59,521 nucleotides of DNA. Origin: JACPFV01 sp038043245 (GTDB lineage: Bacteria; Pseudomonadota; Gammaproteobacteria; Nevskiales; Nevskiaceae). Below are positions 12,937 through 22,409 of this stretch, in pieces. The notes beneath the pieces are model-generated. The model was given only the letters and a program-made list of their open reading frames with translations. It made no database searches and was not told where the DNA came from. Within the stretch, counting starts at the first letter, position 1. The number at the start of each line of letters is the position of its first letter. The DNA is taken from the NCBI GenBank assembly GCA_038043245.1, contig JBBTCH010000019.1, positions 1-59,521 on the forward strand, in the 5' to 3' direction. A program made the translations under genes and the position numbers.

Positions 12937-13406
12937 GTGGCGACGGCACCGCGCGCGGGAATCGGCTCGGGCGCTTTCATGACGCAAGTGAGATAAGCCT
13001 CGCAGACGAGTTCGCCGGCGACTGTCGCCTGTGTGCGGAACTTCCAGACGCTCGATTTTTGTTTATCCAGCTCGACATTGAAAACAAGCTGATCGCCCGG
13101 CACCACCGGGCGCTTGAAGCGCGCCTCTTCGATTCCGGCGAAATACAGGATCATCCCGGAATCCTGCGTCAGCCCCGTGTCCAGACAGGCCAGAACACCA
13201 CAGGCCTGCGCCAGGCCTTCGATGATCAACACCCCCGGCATCGTCGGCACGTTCGGAAAATGTCCGGGGAAGAAGGGTTCGTTGTAGGTGACGTTCTTGA
13301 TCGCGCTCAAGGATTTATGTTTTTCGTAGCTGACGACACGATCCACCAGCAGAAACGGGTAGCGGTGCGCCAGCAGCTGCATGATGGCGCGAATGTCATG
13401 GATCAT
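12933..13406 (-). CDS. fabZ: 3-hydroxyacyl-ACP dehydratase FabZ
   Basis: Hot-dog-fold dehydratase of fatty acid elongation. The product (157 residues from ATG 13406, MIHDIRAIMQLLAHRYPF) has the substrate motif HRYPFLLVDRV, the catalytic His in FFPGHFP and the catalytic Glu in GVLIIEGLAQ. The start overlaps lpxD by 11 bases and the stop overlaps lpxA, so saturated-chain supply and lipid A acylation are tightly coupled here. The longer upstream frame lies inside lpxD. Confidence 0.96.
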   Translation of the reverse strand: MIHDIRAIMQLLAHRYPFLLVDRVVSYEKHKSLSAIKNVTYNEPFFPGHFPNVPTMPGVLIIEGLAQACGVLACLDTGLTQDSGMILYFAGIEEARFKRPVVPGDQLVFNVELDKQKSSVWKFRTQATVAGELVCEAYLTCVMKAPEPIPARGAVAT

Positions 13407-14403
13407 CGTCACGGAACTCTCCCGAATCTTGAACTGAAGTCTTGCCCAGCTGTTTCTCCAGGGCCGTGACCCGCGCCTGCAACGCCTCGAGCCTGCGCAG
13501 GCGGGCAACGGTCTTGCGCCACTCCGCGGCGGGCTCGGCAGGAATCACCCCTGAATATTGAGCCTGCCCCGGCAGCGACTTGGTCACCATGGCTCCCGCC
13601 ATGATCACCACGTCGTCACCAATCTGCAGATGACCGTTGATACCGACGGCGCCGCCGATCATGCAGCGTGCGCCAATATGCGTCGAACCGGCAATACCGA
13701 CACAGGCTGCGATCGCGGTGTGCGGGCCAATGTGCACGTTGTGTGCGATCTGCACCAGGTTGTCGATCTTGACGCCGGTTTCGATGACGGTGTCTTCCAG
13801 CGTGCCGCGATCGATACACGTGTTGGCGCCGATCTCCACATCATCGCCAATCGCCACCGAGCCAAGTTGGGGCATCTCGACCCACCCCGCAGGGCTCGGA
13901 ATATTGCCGAAGCCGCGCGCGCCAATGACCGCGCCAGGCTGGACGTTGCAGCGCGCACCGATGCGGACGCCATGCCAGACGAACACCTGGCTGACCAATC
14001 GCGTGCCCGCGCCGATTTTCGCGCCCTGGCCGACGACACAATGAGGGCCGATGAAGCAGCCCTCGCCGATCTGGGCATCTTCCGCGATGACCGCCGTGGG
14101 ATGGATCGCGTTGACCTGGGAATGGGCGTGGCGATCAAACAGGGCGGCGATCCGTGCGAATGCAAGTTGCGGATCAGGCGCAATCAGCGCGTTGCCCGCG
14201 AATCGCTCGGCCTGTCGCGCCGTCATCACGACCGCAGCGGCACGCGTCGTCGCCAGCTGCCCGTGCAGCCGGGCGTTGGCAAAGAACGTCAGGCAATGCT
14301 CGCGGCCCGGATTCAGCCCACACAAACCCTGAATGGAAGCCTGCGCGTCGCCCTTAAGCCCGAGCGAGAAACGCCGAGCCAGTTCCTGCAGCGTATGCGC
14401 CAT
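13396..14403 (-). CDS. lpxD: UDP-3-O-(3-hydroxyacyl)glucosamine N-acyltransferase
   Basis: Adds the N-linked hydroxyacyl chain in lipid A synthesis. The 335-residue product has the N-terminal uridine-binding domain (about 1-95), a long run of hexapeptide repeats (from IHPTAVIAEDAQIGEG through DRGTLEDTVIETGVKIDNLVQIAHNV, with the conserved His region) and a C-terminal helix that here reads as a short coiled coil (ARLRRLEALQARVTALEKQL). Start ATG 14403 is 18 bases after the skp stop. Confidence 0.96.
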   Translation of the reverse strand: MAHTLQELARRFSLGLKGDAQASIQGLCGLNPGREHCLTFFANARLHGQLATTRAAAVVMTARQAERFAGNALIAPDPQLAFARIAALFDRHAHSQVNAIHPTAVIAEDAQIGEGCFIGPHCVVGQGAKIGAGTRLVSQVFVWHGVRIGARCNVQPGAVIGARGFGNIPSPAGWVEMPQLGSVAIGDDVEIGANTCIDRGTLEDTVIETGVKIDNLVQIAHNVHIGPHTAIAACVGIAGSTHIGARCMIGGAVGINGHLQIGDDVVIMAGAMVTKSLPGQAQYSGVIPAEPAAEWRKTVARLRRLEALQARVTALEKQLGKTSVQDSGEFRDDDP

Positions 14404-14421
14404 ACGCCGTTCGCGCCACGA

Positions 14422-14925
14422 TTACTTCTTGGCCGACAAACGCTTCAGAACTTCGTCGGTGACATCCATGGTCGGATTGAAATAGACCGGATCCTGAACG
14501 ATCAGATCCAGGCCTCTTTCCTTGGCCACCTGCTGGATCACATCCTTGATCTTGCCCATCAAGTCCTGGGTCAGTTCGCGATCACGCGTGGTCAGATCTT
14601 CCTGGAACTTGCGCTTGGCCGCGGCGATATCGATTTGTCGCGAGCCGAGGTCTTTTTCGTTCTTGGCGCGTGCATCCGCCGACAGCGTGTCGGCTTCTTT
14701 CTGGTATTTCTTGATGTCTTCGCCGAGCTTGCGCTCCTGTTCCTGCAGGTCCTTGGAGCGCTTCTCGAACTCCGCTTTCATCTTGGATTCGGCCGCCTTA
14801 TAAATGGGCGACTCACGAACCAGATCGGCGGAACGCACGACGGCGATCTTGCTTTGCGCTGACGCGACGGAAGTCCACAGCGCGGTCATCAGGATAAAAA
14901 GAAAGGCGGAGTTTTTCATGGTCAT
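14422..14925 (-). CDS. skp: Periplasmic chaperone Skp/OmpH
   Basis: Periplasmic holdase for outer-membrane proteins on their way to the Bam complex. The N-terminus is a cleavable signal peptide ending near VASAQS; the mature part has the beta strand KIAVVRSADL, a long charged coiled coil (about 45-135) that forms the tentacles, and a C-terminal return strand. 167 residues is normal. A second ATG two codons in (MKNSAF) could be the true start. Lies between bamA and lpxD, as in most proteobacteria. Confidence 0.94.
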   Translation of the reverse strand: MTMKNSAFLFILMTALWTSVASAQSKIAVVRSADLVRESPIYKAAESKMKAEFEKRSKDLQEQERKLGEDIKKYQKEADTLSADARAKNEKDLGSRQIDIAAAKRKFQEDLTTRDRELTQDLMGKIKDVIQQVAKERGLDLIVQDPVYFNPTMDVTDEVLKRLSAKK

Positions 14926-14936
14926 ATCAGGGGTGG

Positions 14937-17225
14937 TTAGAAACCGGCTCCAAAATTGATCTGGAAACGGTCAGCACGATCACCGTTCTTCAGATTCAAC
15001 GGAAATGCATAATTCAGGTTAAGTATACCGAGGAAGGGCGTCAGCCACGTAAATGACACGCCATACGAACTGCGCAATTCGGAGAATGAAAAATTCTCCG
15101 GCTTGTCATAAGCATTGCCAACATCGAAGAACAAGGAAACCCGCGTCGACTTGCCGTCGCTCTCCAGCGGAGTCGGGATAATCAGCTCGGATTGCGTGGT
15201 CGTGCGCAGTCGCCCGCCAAACGGATTGTTGAACGGTGTATCACGGGGGCCCAGCGTGCCCTCTTTATACCCGCGAACCGTGCGCACGCCGCCCGCGAAA
15301 TAATTCTCATACGGCGGCACGTCGCTGTTCCCATAGGGATTGACCAGGCCCAGGGATGCATTCACTTCCGCGAACATCCTCCAGAACAGCGGCACGTACT
15401 GCTGGTAACGATAGCTGAGGTTGTAATACGTCAAGTCGCTGCCCGGCACGTTGACGTCGAGATTGATCTGATGCAGCGACCCGCGATCAGCGAACAAGGA
15501 ACGGTTGCGGGTATCGCGCGAAAACCCGGTGCGCAGCTCATAGCTCGACTGGCGCGTGCCGTTGTCCACGGCAAACTTGAGAACTTCATTGCTGGTCGAC
15601 GTCGCGAACGTCGTAATGACGTTCTCCTGGAACCCCAGACCCACGCGCAGCGTGGAAAACTCCGACAGCGGGATCCCATAAGTCAGGCTGCCGCCAAAGT
15701 TGTTGATGGTGTAACCGGAAGCACCGAGCGTCAGCGCGGTCGAGCGACGCGCAAAGGCCGCCACCGTCTGGCCGATGCCGTCCTGAGTGAAATACGGATC
15801 GGTCCAGCTCAAACTGAAGGCGCGTGAGATCTGGTTGTTCTCGACCGAAGCTTCCACCCGGTTGCCGGTTCCGAGGAAATTGGTGTTGGTCACGCTGCCG
15901 CTGATCAGGAATCCGGACGCGCCGGAGAAGCCGACGCCAAACTGCACGGAGCCGGGTGGCCGCTCCTTGACCGTGAACGTGAGATCGACCTGGTCATCGG
16001 CGCCCGGCGCGGGCTTGGTATCGACTTCGACTTCTTCAATGAACGGCAGGCGGGCCAGACGCACGCGCGACCGCTCGACCGCGCTCTTGGAAAAGGGTGC
16101 AGCTTCCAATTGCCTCATCTCGCGGCGCAGCGTTTCGTCATTGGTGGAGCCGTGCCCGACAAACTGGATGCGACGCACGTAGGCTCTTTTGCCCGGCTGA
16201 ATGGCGTAGTTGATGGTGACGACTTTCAGTGCCTCGTCAATCTCGGGCAATGGCTGCACTTCCGCAAAGGCGTAGCCGATGTCAGACAACGCCGCTTCGA
16301 TACGGTTGGCGCTCTCGGTGGCTTCCTTGCGCGAAAACACCGCGCCGGCCGGCGTGCTCACCAGTAACTTGAGAAAATCTTCCCTGAGAATCAGCTCACC
16401 GGAGTAGCGATGGTCCTTGACCTTGTACACCTCGCCTTCCTCGACGTTCAACGTGACATAGATGTCCTTCTTGTCCGGTGACAGGGCCACCTGCACCGAA
16501 GGAACGTTGAACTTGAGATAGCCCCGGTCCTGGTAGTACGAGGTCAAGGTCTCGATATCGCCCAGCAGTTGTTGCTTGGAATAACGGTCGCTGCTCTGGA
16601 ACGGGAGCCAGCCGGTCTTCTCCAGCTTGAATTCCTTCAGCAGGGTTTCCTTGGAGAAGGTCTTGTTGCCGAGAACGTTGATCTCTTTGATCTTCGTAAC
16701 CTTGCCTTCGGTGACTTTGATCTTGAGGCTCACCCGGTTGCCGGGCTCGTCCTTGACGTCAGGCTCGATCTCGACATCGTAATAACCATTGGCGTAATAC
16801 TGACGGCGCAGCTCCTGCTGAACCTGGTCCAGCAACGCGCGCTTGTAGGGTTCGCCTTCTGCAAGACCGATGTCTTTCAGCGACTTCTTCAGCTGGTCGC
16901 CGCCGATCTTTTCGTTGCCTTCGATGGAAAAACTGGAAATCGCCGGCCGCTCGCGAAGCTTGACCACCAGCACGTTGCCTTCGCGGGCGAGCTGCACATC
17001 CTGGAAAAGACCCGAGGCATAGAGCGCACGGATCGACGCGCGCGAGGTCAGGTCGCTGAACTCATCACCCGCAGTGACCGGCAGATAGGACAGCACCGTG
17101 CCGAGTTCAAGCCGCTCCAACCCTTCGGCGCGGATGGATTCGATTTTGAAAGGCTCAATGGCCCACGCCGCCTGCAAGAGGCACAGGCTCAGCATCGCCG
17201 CGCGCAGCGGTGTTCGAAAAAGCAT
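14937..17225 (-). CDS. bamA: Outer membrane assembly factor BamA
   Basis: Core of the beta-barrel assembly machine. The 762-residue product has a signal peptide (cleavage near AWAIE), five POTRA domains over about residues 25-420, and a 16-strand barrel with the conserved loop-6 motif VRGY (in GVRTVRGYKEGTLG). It ends in phenylalanine, as outer-membrane barrels usually do. It lies between rseP and skp, six bases after the rseP stop. Confidence 0.97.
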   Translation of the reverse strand: MLFRTPLRAAMLSLCLLQAAWAIEPFKIESIRAEGLERLELGTVLSYLPVTAGDEFSDLTSRASIRALYASGLFQDVQLAREGNVLVVKLRERPAISSFSIEGNEKIGGDQLKKSLKDIGLAEGEPYKRALLDQVQQELRRQYYANGYYDVEIEPDVKDEPGNRVSLKIKVTEGKVTKIKEINVLGNKTFSKETLLKEFKLEKTGWLPFQSSDRYSKQQLLGDIETLTSYYQDRGYLKFNVPSVQVALSPDKKDIYVTLNVEEGEVYKVKDHRYSGELILREDFLKLLVSTPAGAVFSRKEATESANRIEAALSDIGYAFAEVQPLPEIDEALKVVTINYAIQPGKRAYVRRIQFVGHGSTNDETLRREMRQLEAAPFSKSAVERSRVRLARLPFIEEVEVDTKPAPGADDQVDLTFTVKERPPGSVQFGVGFSGASGFLISGSVTNTNFLGTGNRVEASVENNQISRAFSLSWTDPYFTQDGIGQTVAAFARRSTALTLGASGYTINNFGGSLTYGIPLSEFSTLRVGLGFQENVITTFATSTSNEVLKFAVDNGTRQSSYELRTGFSRDTRNRSLFADRGSLHQINLDVNVPGSDLTYYNLSYRYQQYVPLFWRMFAEVNASLGLVNPYGNSDVPPYENYFAGGVRTVRGYKEGTLGPRDTPFNNPFGGRLRTTTQSELIIPTPLESDGKSTRVSLFFDVGNAYDKPENFSFSELRSSYGVSFTWLTPFLGILNLNYAFPLNLKNGDRADRFQINFGAGF

Positions 17226-17231
17226 CAGGAT

Positions 17232-18590
17232 TCAGCCGATCAGTCGGTGGAAATCGTTGTAGAACGCCAGCCCCATCAAGGCCAGCAGCAGGCCCATACC
17301 CATTTGCTGCCCCAGAGCCTGCATGCGCTCTGTCAGCGGAGAGCCTTTCAGCGCCTCGGCCATATAGTAAAGCAGATGCCCCCCATCCAACACAGGAATC
17401 GGCAATAGATTTAAGACGCCGAGACTGATACTGATGATCGCCATGAAGCTCAGAAAGGACGTCAGGCCCAAACGCGCGGATACGCCGGCATATTCAGCGA
17501 TCTGAATCGGGCCGCTGACGTTCTTCACGGAAATGTCTCCCGTGACCATGTGCGCCAGCATTTTCAGCGTCAGGACGGACATCTGCCAGGTCTGGGCATT
17601 GGCGGCAGTGAACGCGTCCCAGGGATTGCGTTTGATCTCGGTGCGCAGGTTCTTGGCGAAATCTTCGGGAACACGCACGCGCCCGCCAAAACGGCCGAGG
17701 CCGGTCTTCGCATCGCGCGCAATGATCATCTCGGATTCGACCACGGCGCCATCCCTTTGAACGCCGACACGCACGACGCGTCCGGGGTTCGCACGCAGCC
17801 AGGTCGCCCACTGCTGCCACGATTCGATAGGCTTGCCGTCGTAGGTCAGCAGCAGATCGCCGACGCGCAGGCCGGCCACGTCGCCGGGATCTCCGGGGAC
17901 CACTTCGTCCAGCACCGGCTGCAGCGGCGGATCAAATGGCTTCAGGCCCAGATCGATAAACAAGAATTCCGGATCAAGCCGTACCCCGTAGAGCGAAAGC
18001 TCGACCGCGCGTTCGACGCTCTCTGCATCGCTCACGGACAGATCCAATCGATCCGCACCCAGCGAGTGCTCGATCAACCGGGTATGCAGATCCTGCCAAG
18101 TCGCGACCGCCGACCCATTCACGGAGGTGACCAAGTCGCCGGCATGCAGCCCGGCGACCGCCGCCCGTGTCCCGGGTGCGGGTTCGGCAACCAAGGGCCG
18201 AATTCCGGAAACTCCGCCCATATAAACCAGCCAGTACGCCACGATCGCCAGCATGAAATTGAACGCGGGTCCCGCCGCGACGATCAGACTGCGACGGCCA
18301 ACGGTCTGCCGATTGAAGGCTCGGCCAAGGTCGGCCGGATCGACCGGGCCTTCACGTTCATCGAGCATCTTGACGTAACCGCCGAGCGGAACCGCCGCAA
18401 CCACATATTCAACCCCGTCACGACCCCGGCGCATCCAGAGCGGCTTGCCGAAGCCGATGGAAAACCGCAGCACTTTGACACCCAGACGGCGCGCCACCCA
18501 GAAATGTCCGAATTCATGAAACGCGACCAGCACGCCGATGGCGACGACGAAAGCGGCGATGGCCCAGAGCCCGTCAAACATCTGGGTCAT
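17232..18590 (-). CDS. rseP: Site-2 zinc protease RseP
   Basis: Intramembrane metalloprotease that cuts the anti-sigma factor RseA after DegS and also clears signal peptides. The active-site HEFGH is at residues 25-29 in the first membrane segment, followed by two PDZ-like domains and the C-terminal motif NLLPIPVLDGGHLLYY that supplies the third zinc ligand. The start is ATG 18590 (MTQMFDG), whose ATGA overlaps the cdsA stop; the much longer open frame upstream is a shadow of cdsA. In many relatives dxr lies between cdsA and rseP, but here it is absent. Confidence 0.96.
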   Translation of the reverse strand: MTQMFDGLWAIAAFVVAIGVLVAFHEFGHFWVARRLGVKVLRFSIGFGKPLWMRRGRDGVEYVVAAVPLGGYVKMLDEREGPVDPADLGRAFNRQTVGRRSLIVAAGPAFNFMLAIVAYWLVYMGGVSGIRPLVAEPAPGTRAAVAGLHAGDLVTSVNGSAVATWQDLHTRLIEHSLGADRLDLSVSDAESVERAVELSLYGVRLDPEFLFIDLGLKPFDPPLQPVLDEVVPGDPGDVAGLRVGDLLLTYDGKPIESWQQWATWLRANPGRVVRVGVQRDGAVVESEMIIARDAKTGLGRFGGRVRVPEDFAKNLRTEIKRNPWDAFTAANAQTWQMSVLTLKMLAHMVTGDISVKNVSGPIQIAEYAGVSARLGLTSFLSFMAIISISLGVLNLLPIPVLDGGHLLYYMAEALKGSPLTERMQALGQQMGMGLLLALMGLAFYNDFHRLIG

Positions 18591-19393
18591 CGGTCGATGA
18601 GCCCCAGCCCAAGCGCAAAGACCGGCATGGCAGCCAGCAGGCTGTCCGTACGGTCCAGCAGCCCGCCATGGCCCGGCAAAATAGATCCGCTGTCCTTGAC
18701 CCCGGACAGGCGCTTGAACGCACTCTCGGTCAAGTCGCCGGCGATTGAAAAAATCCCCACGACCAAAGACAGCAAGACCAGGATGACCAGCGCTTCCCCG
18801 GCGATCCCGAAGACGCTCGGCCCGACGCCCCATGCCCACAAGATGCACAGGACCAAGCCGCCGGCGGCACCTTCGAAGGTCTTGCCAGGAGAAATCAGCG
18901 GCGCCAGCTTGTGCCGGCCGAAAGCGCGGCCTGCGAAATAAGCCCCGATATCCGCCACCCAGACCAGCACCAGCGCGAACAGAAGCACCCACACTCCCTT
19001 GCCGTGCAAATTCACCAGCGCGAAAATCGCCGGAGGGATCAGAACCTGACCCAGCACCCCCATCAGCGCCGCTCCGGGCTTGCGCCCTTCGAGATTGGTG
19101 GGGAACCCCGGCATCAGGCACAGCGCCAGGCACCACCAGATCAGGGAGACCATGAATATCCACTGCGCCTGCGTTCGCAGGAGCCAGAGCAAAGCCAGAG
19201 TCACTGCAGTGAGCATCAAGTACGCCAGACGCTGCTCAGTGCGCTGCAAACCCATCAACGCCGTCCATTCCCACGCAATCAAGAGACCAACGGCCCCGAA
19301 AATCATGAACAACGTGAGGGAAGACGTAAAAAAAATAACGAGAAACACCGGCGGCAGAAGCGCCAGAGCGGTGAGGATGCGTTGACTGAGCAC
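18587..19393 (-). CDS. cdsA: Phosphatidate cytidylyltransferase
   Basis: Makes CDP-diacylglycerol from phosphatidate and CTP in the inner membrane. The 268-residue protein has about seven to eight hydrophobic segments and the full C-terminal signature SGVKDSGSILPGHGGLLDR. The start is GTG at 19393, sharing one base with the uppS TAG stop (TAGTG overlap). The downstream gene is rseP rather than the usual dxr. Confidence 0.95.
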   Translation of the reverse strand: MLSQRILTALALLPPVFLVIFFTSSLTLFMIFGAVGLLIAWEWTALMGLQRTEQRLAYLMLTAVTLALLWLLRTQAQWIFMVSLIWWCLALCLMPGFPTNLEGRKPGAALMGVLGQVLIPPAIFALVNLHGKGVWVLLFALVLVWVADIGAYFAGRAFGRHKLAPLISPGKTFEGAAGGLVLCILWAWGVGPSVFGIAGEALVILVLLSLVVGIFSIAGDLTESAFKRLSGVKDSGSILPGHGGLLDRTDSLLAAMPVFALGLGLIDR

Positions 19394-20112
19394 TAGCTTA
19401 TTTCAGCGACGCGCCCGAAACGGCGCTCACGACCTGCGTACCAGGCCAAAGCCTGAGTAAATTCGTGATCGGAGAAATCAGGCCAGAGCGTTTCACAGAA
19501 ATAGATTTCCGAATACGAAATCTGCCAGAGCATGAAATTGCTGATGCGTTTCTCGCCCCCTGTGCGAATCAGCAGATCCACCGGAGGTAATTGGGCCGTA
19601 ACCAGATTGCGCTCAAGCAATTCATGCGTGATCTCAGTGCCGGCATCCGCTAGGCGACGCGCCGCCTGAACGATGTCCCATTGCCCGCCGTAACCCGCAG
19701 CGATGGTCAACTGCACGCCGGTATTTGCAGCAGTGAGTCGCTCTGCCTCATGCATCTTCACCTTGAGGATGGATGGGAACCCGCTGTGGTCGCCGATGAA
19801 GCGTATGCGGACGCCGTTCTTGTGCAAGGCCCCGAATTCCCGCGCCAGCACACGTGAGAACAGCTGCATCAGCAGCCTGACTTCAATCTCGGGCCTTTTC
19901 CAATTTTCCTGGCTGAAGGCAAAAATGCTTAATGCTTGGATCTCGTGCTTGTAGCAGGCTCTCAGCAGCCGGCGCACGCTCTTGACGCCGGACCGATGCC
20001 CCACCGCCCTCGCCTGCCCGCGCGCCTGCGCCCAACGTCCGTTGCCGTCCATGATGACGGCCACGTGTCGCGGATAGGCCCCGTGGGGCAGTTTGGGGGG
20101 ATTGCGCGTCAT
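19393..20112 (-). CDS. uppS: Undecaprenyl diphosphate synthase
   Basis: Cis-prenyltransferase building the C55 carrier lipid for peptidoglycan and LPS. The catalytic Asp is Asp22 in MDGNGRWA; FAFSQENWKRP and the C-terminal RTGGEKRISNFMLWQ are conserved. 239 residues is normal. The ATG is one base past the frr stop. The final part FGRVAEIS carries the end of the family's conserved RRFG motif. Confidence 0.96.
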   Translation of the reverse strand: MTRNPPKLPHGAYPRHVAVIMDGNGRWAQARGQARAVGHRSGVKSVRRLLRACYKHEIQALSIFAFSQENWKRPEIEVRLLMQLFSRVLAREFGALHKNGVRIRFIGDHSGFPSILKVKMHEAERLTAANTGVQLTIAAGYGGQWDIVQAARRLADAGTEITHELLERNLVTAQLPPVDLLIRTGGEKRISNFMLWQISYSEIYFCETLWPDFSDHEFTQALAWYAGRERRFGRVAEIS

Positions 20113-20113
20113 G

Positions 20114-20671
20114 TCAGAGCGACATCATTTCCTTTTCTTTGCTGGTCGCCATCTCGTCCACACGCGCAATGGTCTGATCGGTCAGTTTCTGGATCTCGGT
20201 CTCCGAACGCTTTTCCTCGTCAGTGGACAAGGAATGCTTCTTCACGGTCTCCTTGACCGCTTGATTGGCTTCTCGCCGCACCGTGCGGACCGAGATGCGC
20301 GCGCTCTCCGCCTCGGACTTCACCACCTTGACCAGGTCGCGACGTCGCTCTTCGGTCAGGGCCGGCAGATTGATGCGAATGACCGTTCCTGCCGTCGTCG
20401 GCGTCAATCCCAGATCGGAGGTGAGAATCGCCTTTTCGATGGCCGCAGTCAGTGACTTTTCCCAGGGCGCAATGCTGATCGTTCGCGCGTCTTCGACCAC
20501 GACATTGGCGGTTTGCGAGATCGGCACCATGCTGCCGTAATAATCCACGCGGACGTGATCCAGCAGGGAAGCATTGGCGCGGCCCGTGCGCAGCCGTGCG
20601 TATTCCTGCTTGAGTTTCTCCAAAACCTTGCCCATGCGGTCGATTGCGTCTTTTTTGATTCCATCAAGCAT
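20114..20671 (-). CDS. frr: Ribosome recycling factor
   Basis: Works with EF-G to split the post-termination ribosome. The 185-residue product has the usual two-domain layout: long helices with LRTGRANASLLDHVRVDYYG, PISQTANV, and the C-terminal TDEEKRSETEIQKLTDQTIARVDEM. The start ATG (MLDGIKKDAI) is ten bases after the pyrH stop. Part of the near-universal tsf-pyrH-frr arrangement. Confidence 0.97.
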   Translation of the reverse strand: MLDGIKKDAIDRMGKVLEKLKQEYARLRTGRANASLLDHVRVDYYGSMVPISQTANVVVEDARTISIAPWEKSLTAAIEKAILTSDLGLTPTTAGTVIRINLPALTEERRRDLVKVVKSEAESARISVRTVRREANQAVKETVKKHSLSTDEEKRSETEIQKLTDQTIARVDEMATSKEKEMMSL

Positions 20672-20681
20672 GTTTAGTTCC

Positions 20682-21407
20682 TCAGGATCGGACCCAGGTC
20701 CCGATGTTCTGGTCCCCGGTGATGATTTTCATTAAATCGCCTTGCCGTGTCATGTCGTACACGCGCAGGGGGATCTTGTTGTCGCGGCACAGCACGATCG
20801 CCGTTTGGTCCATCACCGCAAGCCGGCGGTCCAGCACTTCGTCATAGCTGAGTTCGGCATATCGCCTGGCTTTCTTGTCTTTTTTGGGGTCCGCGGAATA
20901 AATGCCGTCCACCTTGGTCGCCTTGAGCAGCAGTTCCGCGTTGATCTCAACCGCCCTCAAGGCAGCGGCGGAATCGGTCGTGAAGAACGGATTGCCGGTT
21001 CCGGAGGCAAAGATCACGATGCGCTTTTTTTCCAGGTGCCTGACCGCGCGGCGGCGGATGAAATCCTCGCAGACTTCATTGATGCGCAGCGCCGACATCA
21101 CGCGCGCCTGCATGCCCAGACGCTCGACGGAGTCCTGGATCGCCAGCGCGTTGATGACGGTCGCCAGCATGCCCATGTGATCGCCCGTGACCCGATCCAT
21201 CCCGGCGCGAGCCAGGCCTTCGCCACGGAAGATGTTGCCGCCGCCGACCACGATGGCGACCTGCACGCCCGCTTGTGAAATCTGCTTGATCTGACTGGCG
21301 AGCTGCTGCATGACGACCGGCGAAATGCCGTAATCGAGCGACCCCATCAGGGCCTCTCCCGAGAGCTTGAGCAGGATTCGCTTATAGACCGATTTTTTTG
21401 CGCTCAA
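20682..21407 (-). CDS. pyrH: UMP kinase
   Basis: Bacterial hexameric UMP kinase of the amino-acid kinase fold, feeding UDP to CTP synthase and to UDP-sugars. KRILLKLSGEALMG near the N-terminus, VVGGGNIFRG, and the C-terminal VYDMTRQGDLMKII are conserved. The start appears to be TTG at 21407 (MSAKKSVYKR), with GAGGTG a few bases upstream as ribosome binding site; no in-frame ATG fits. A terminator separates it from tsf, so pyrH probably has its own promoter or depends on readthrough. Confidence 0.94.
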   Translation of the reverse strand: MSAKKSVYKRILLKLSGEALMGSLDYGISPVVMQQLASQIKQISQAGVQVAIVVGGGNIFRGEGLARAGMDRVTGDHMGMLATVINALAIQDSVERLGMQARVMSALRINEVCEDFIRRRAVRHLEKKRIVIFASGTGNPFFTTDSAAALRAVEINAELLLKATKVDGIYSADPKKDKKARRYAELSYDEVLDRRLAVMDQTAIVLCRDNKIPLRVYDMTRQGDLMKIITGDQNIGTWVRS

Positions 21408-21421
21408 GATGCACCTCAGAC

Positions 21422-21449
21422 TTAAAACAAGGCCCCGTTTCCGGGGCCT
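21422..21449 (-). terminator. Rho-independent terminator after tsf
   Basis: On the minus strand a perfect 8-bp stem (AGGCCCCG, loop GAAA, CGGGGCCT) is followed by TGTTTT. It sits between the tsf stop (21487) and the pyrH start (21407), so it ends or attenuates the rpsB-tsf transcript. Confidence 0.85.
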
Positions 21450-21486
21450 GAGAAAACATGACTTATTTTAGCGCAAGGGGCGATAT

Positions 21487-22407
21487 TTAACCCTTTGCGG
21501 CTGCGGCGACTTCGGCCGCAAAATCTGTCTCCTTCTTTTCAATGCCCTCGCCGACTTGCAGGCGCACAAAGCGTGCAACCTGCGCGCCTCTGGACTTGAG
21601 CAGCTTTTCCACCGACTCATCAGGATTCTTGACGAACGGCTGGCCCAGCAGCGTCATCTCGGTCACCAGTTTGTTGAGTTTGCCGTCGATCATCTTGGCG
21701 ACGATCTCAGCCGGTTTCGGCTTGAACGGCTTGCCGGCTTCTTCGGCAGCTGCCTGAGCCTCAGCCTGCTCGGTGGCGACCTGGGCCACGACGATTTTGC
21801 GCTCGGAAGCAAGAAAATCCGCCGGCACTGCGGTGGCATCGAGATAACGCGGAGACGACGCAGCGACGTGCATCGCCAAATCGGCGGCCAGCACGTCATC
21901 ACCCTTGGCGAGCGTGATCACCGACACGATCTTCGAGCCCGGATGGACGTAGATCGCCGTCGTCGCGGCTTTCTTTACGATCTCGAAGCGGCGCAACGTC
22001 AGGTTCTCACCGATCTTGGCAACCAGTTCGCGGCGAATCTCGTCCAGGGTCTTGGCGCCCGATTTGAGTTGCGCCAGGGCGGCAACATCAGCCGGCGTAT
22101 GCTGCAAGGCCAGATCAGCCGCCGCTTTGGCCAGCGCCTGAAAATCGGCGCCCTTGGCGACGAAATCCGTCTCACTGTTCAGTTCGACCAGCGCGACCGC
22201 GCCGCCGTTCTCAGCCCATGCGATCACGCCTTCCGCCGCCGTACGACCCGCCTTCTTGTCAGCTTTGGCGGCGCCATCCATGCGCAACTTTTCCGCAGCC
22301 TTGTCCAGATCGCCCGCAGTCGCATCAAGCGCCTTGCGACAATCCATCATGCCCGCGCCGGTACGCTCGCGCAGCTCTTTCACCTGCGCTGCTGTGACAT
22401 CTGCCAT
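21487..22407 (-). CDS. tsf: Elongation factor Ts
   Basis: Guanine nucleotide exchange factor for EF-Tu. The 306-residue product has the N-terminal UBA-like domain with the signature LRERTGAGMMDCRKAL and ELNSETDFVAKG, then the two core subdomains. About 15-20 residues longer than the E. coli protein through extra Ala/Glu-rich sequence in the second core domain (AEAQAAAEEAGKPFKPKPAE). It starts two bases after rpsB and ends at a strong terminator. Confidence 0.97.
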   Translation of the reverse strand: MADVTAAQVKELRERTGAGMMDCRKALDATAGDLDKAAEKLRMDGAAKADKKAGRTAAEGVIAWAENGGAVALVELNSETDFVAKGADFQALAKAAADLALQHTPADVAALAQLKSGAKTLDEIRRELVAKIGENLTLRRFEIVKKAATTAIYVHPGSKIVSVITLAKGDDVLAADLAMHVAASSPRYLDATAVPADFLASERKIVVAQVATEQAEAQAAAEEAGKPFKPKPAEIVAKMIDGKLNKLVTEMTLLGQPFVKNPDESVEKLLKSRGAQVARFVRLQVGEGIEKKETDFAAEVAAAAKG

Positions 22408-22409
22408 GA

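Noticed and set aside
17232..19163. 643-codon frame extending rseP upstream
   Set aside because: The extra part is a shadow of cdsA; rseP begins at the ATGA overlap at 18590.
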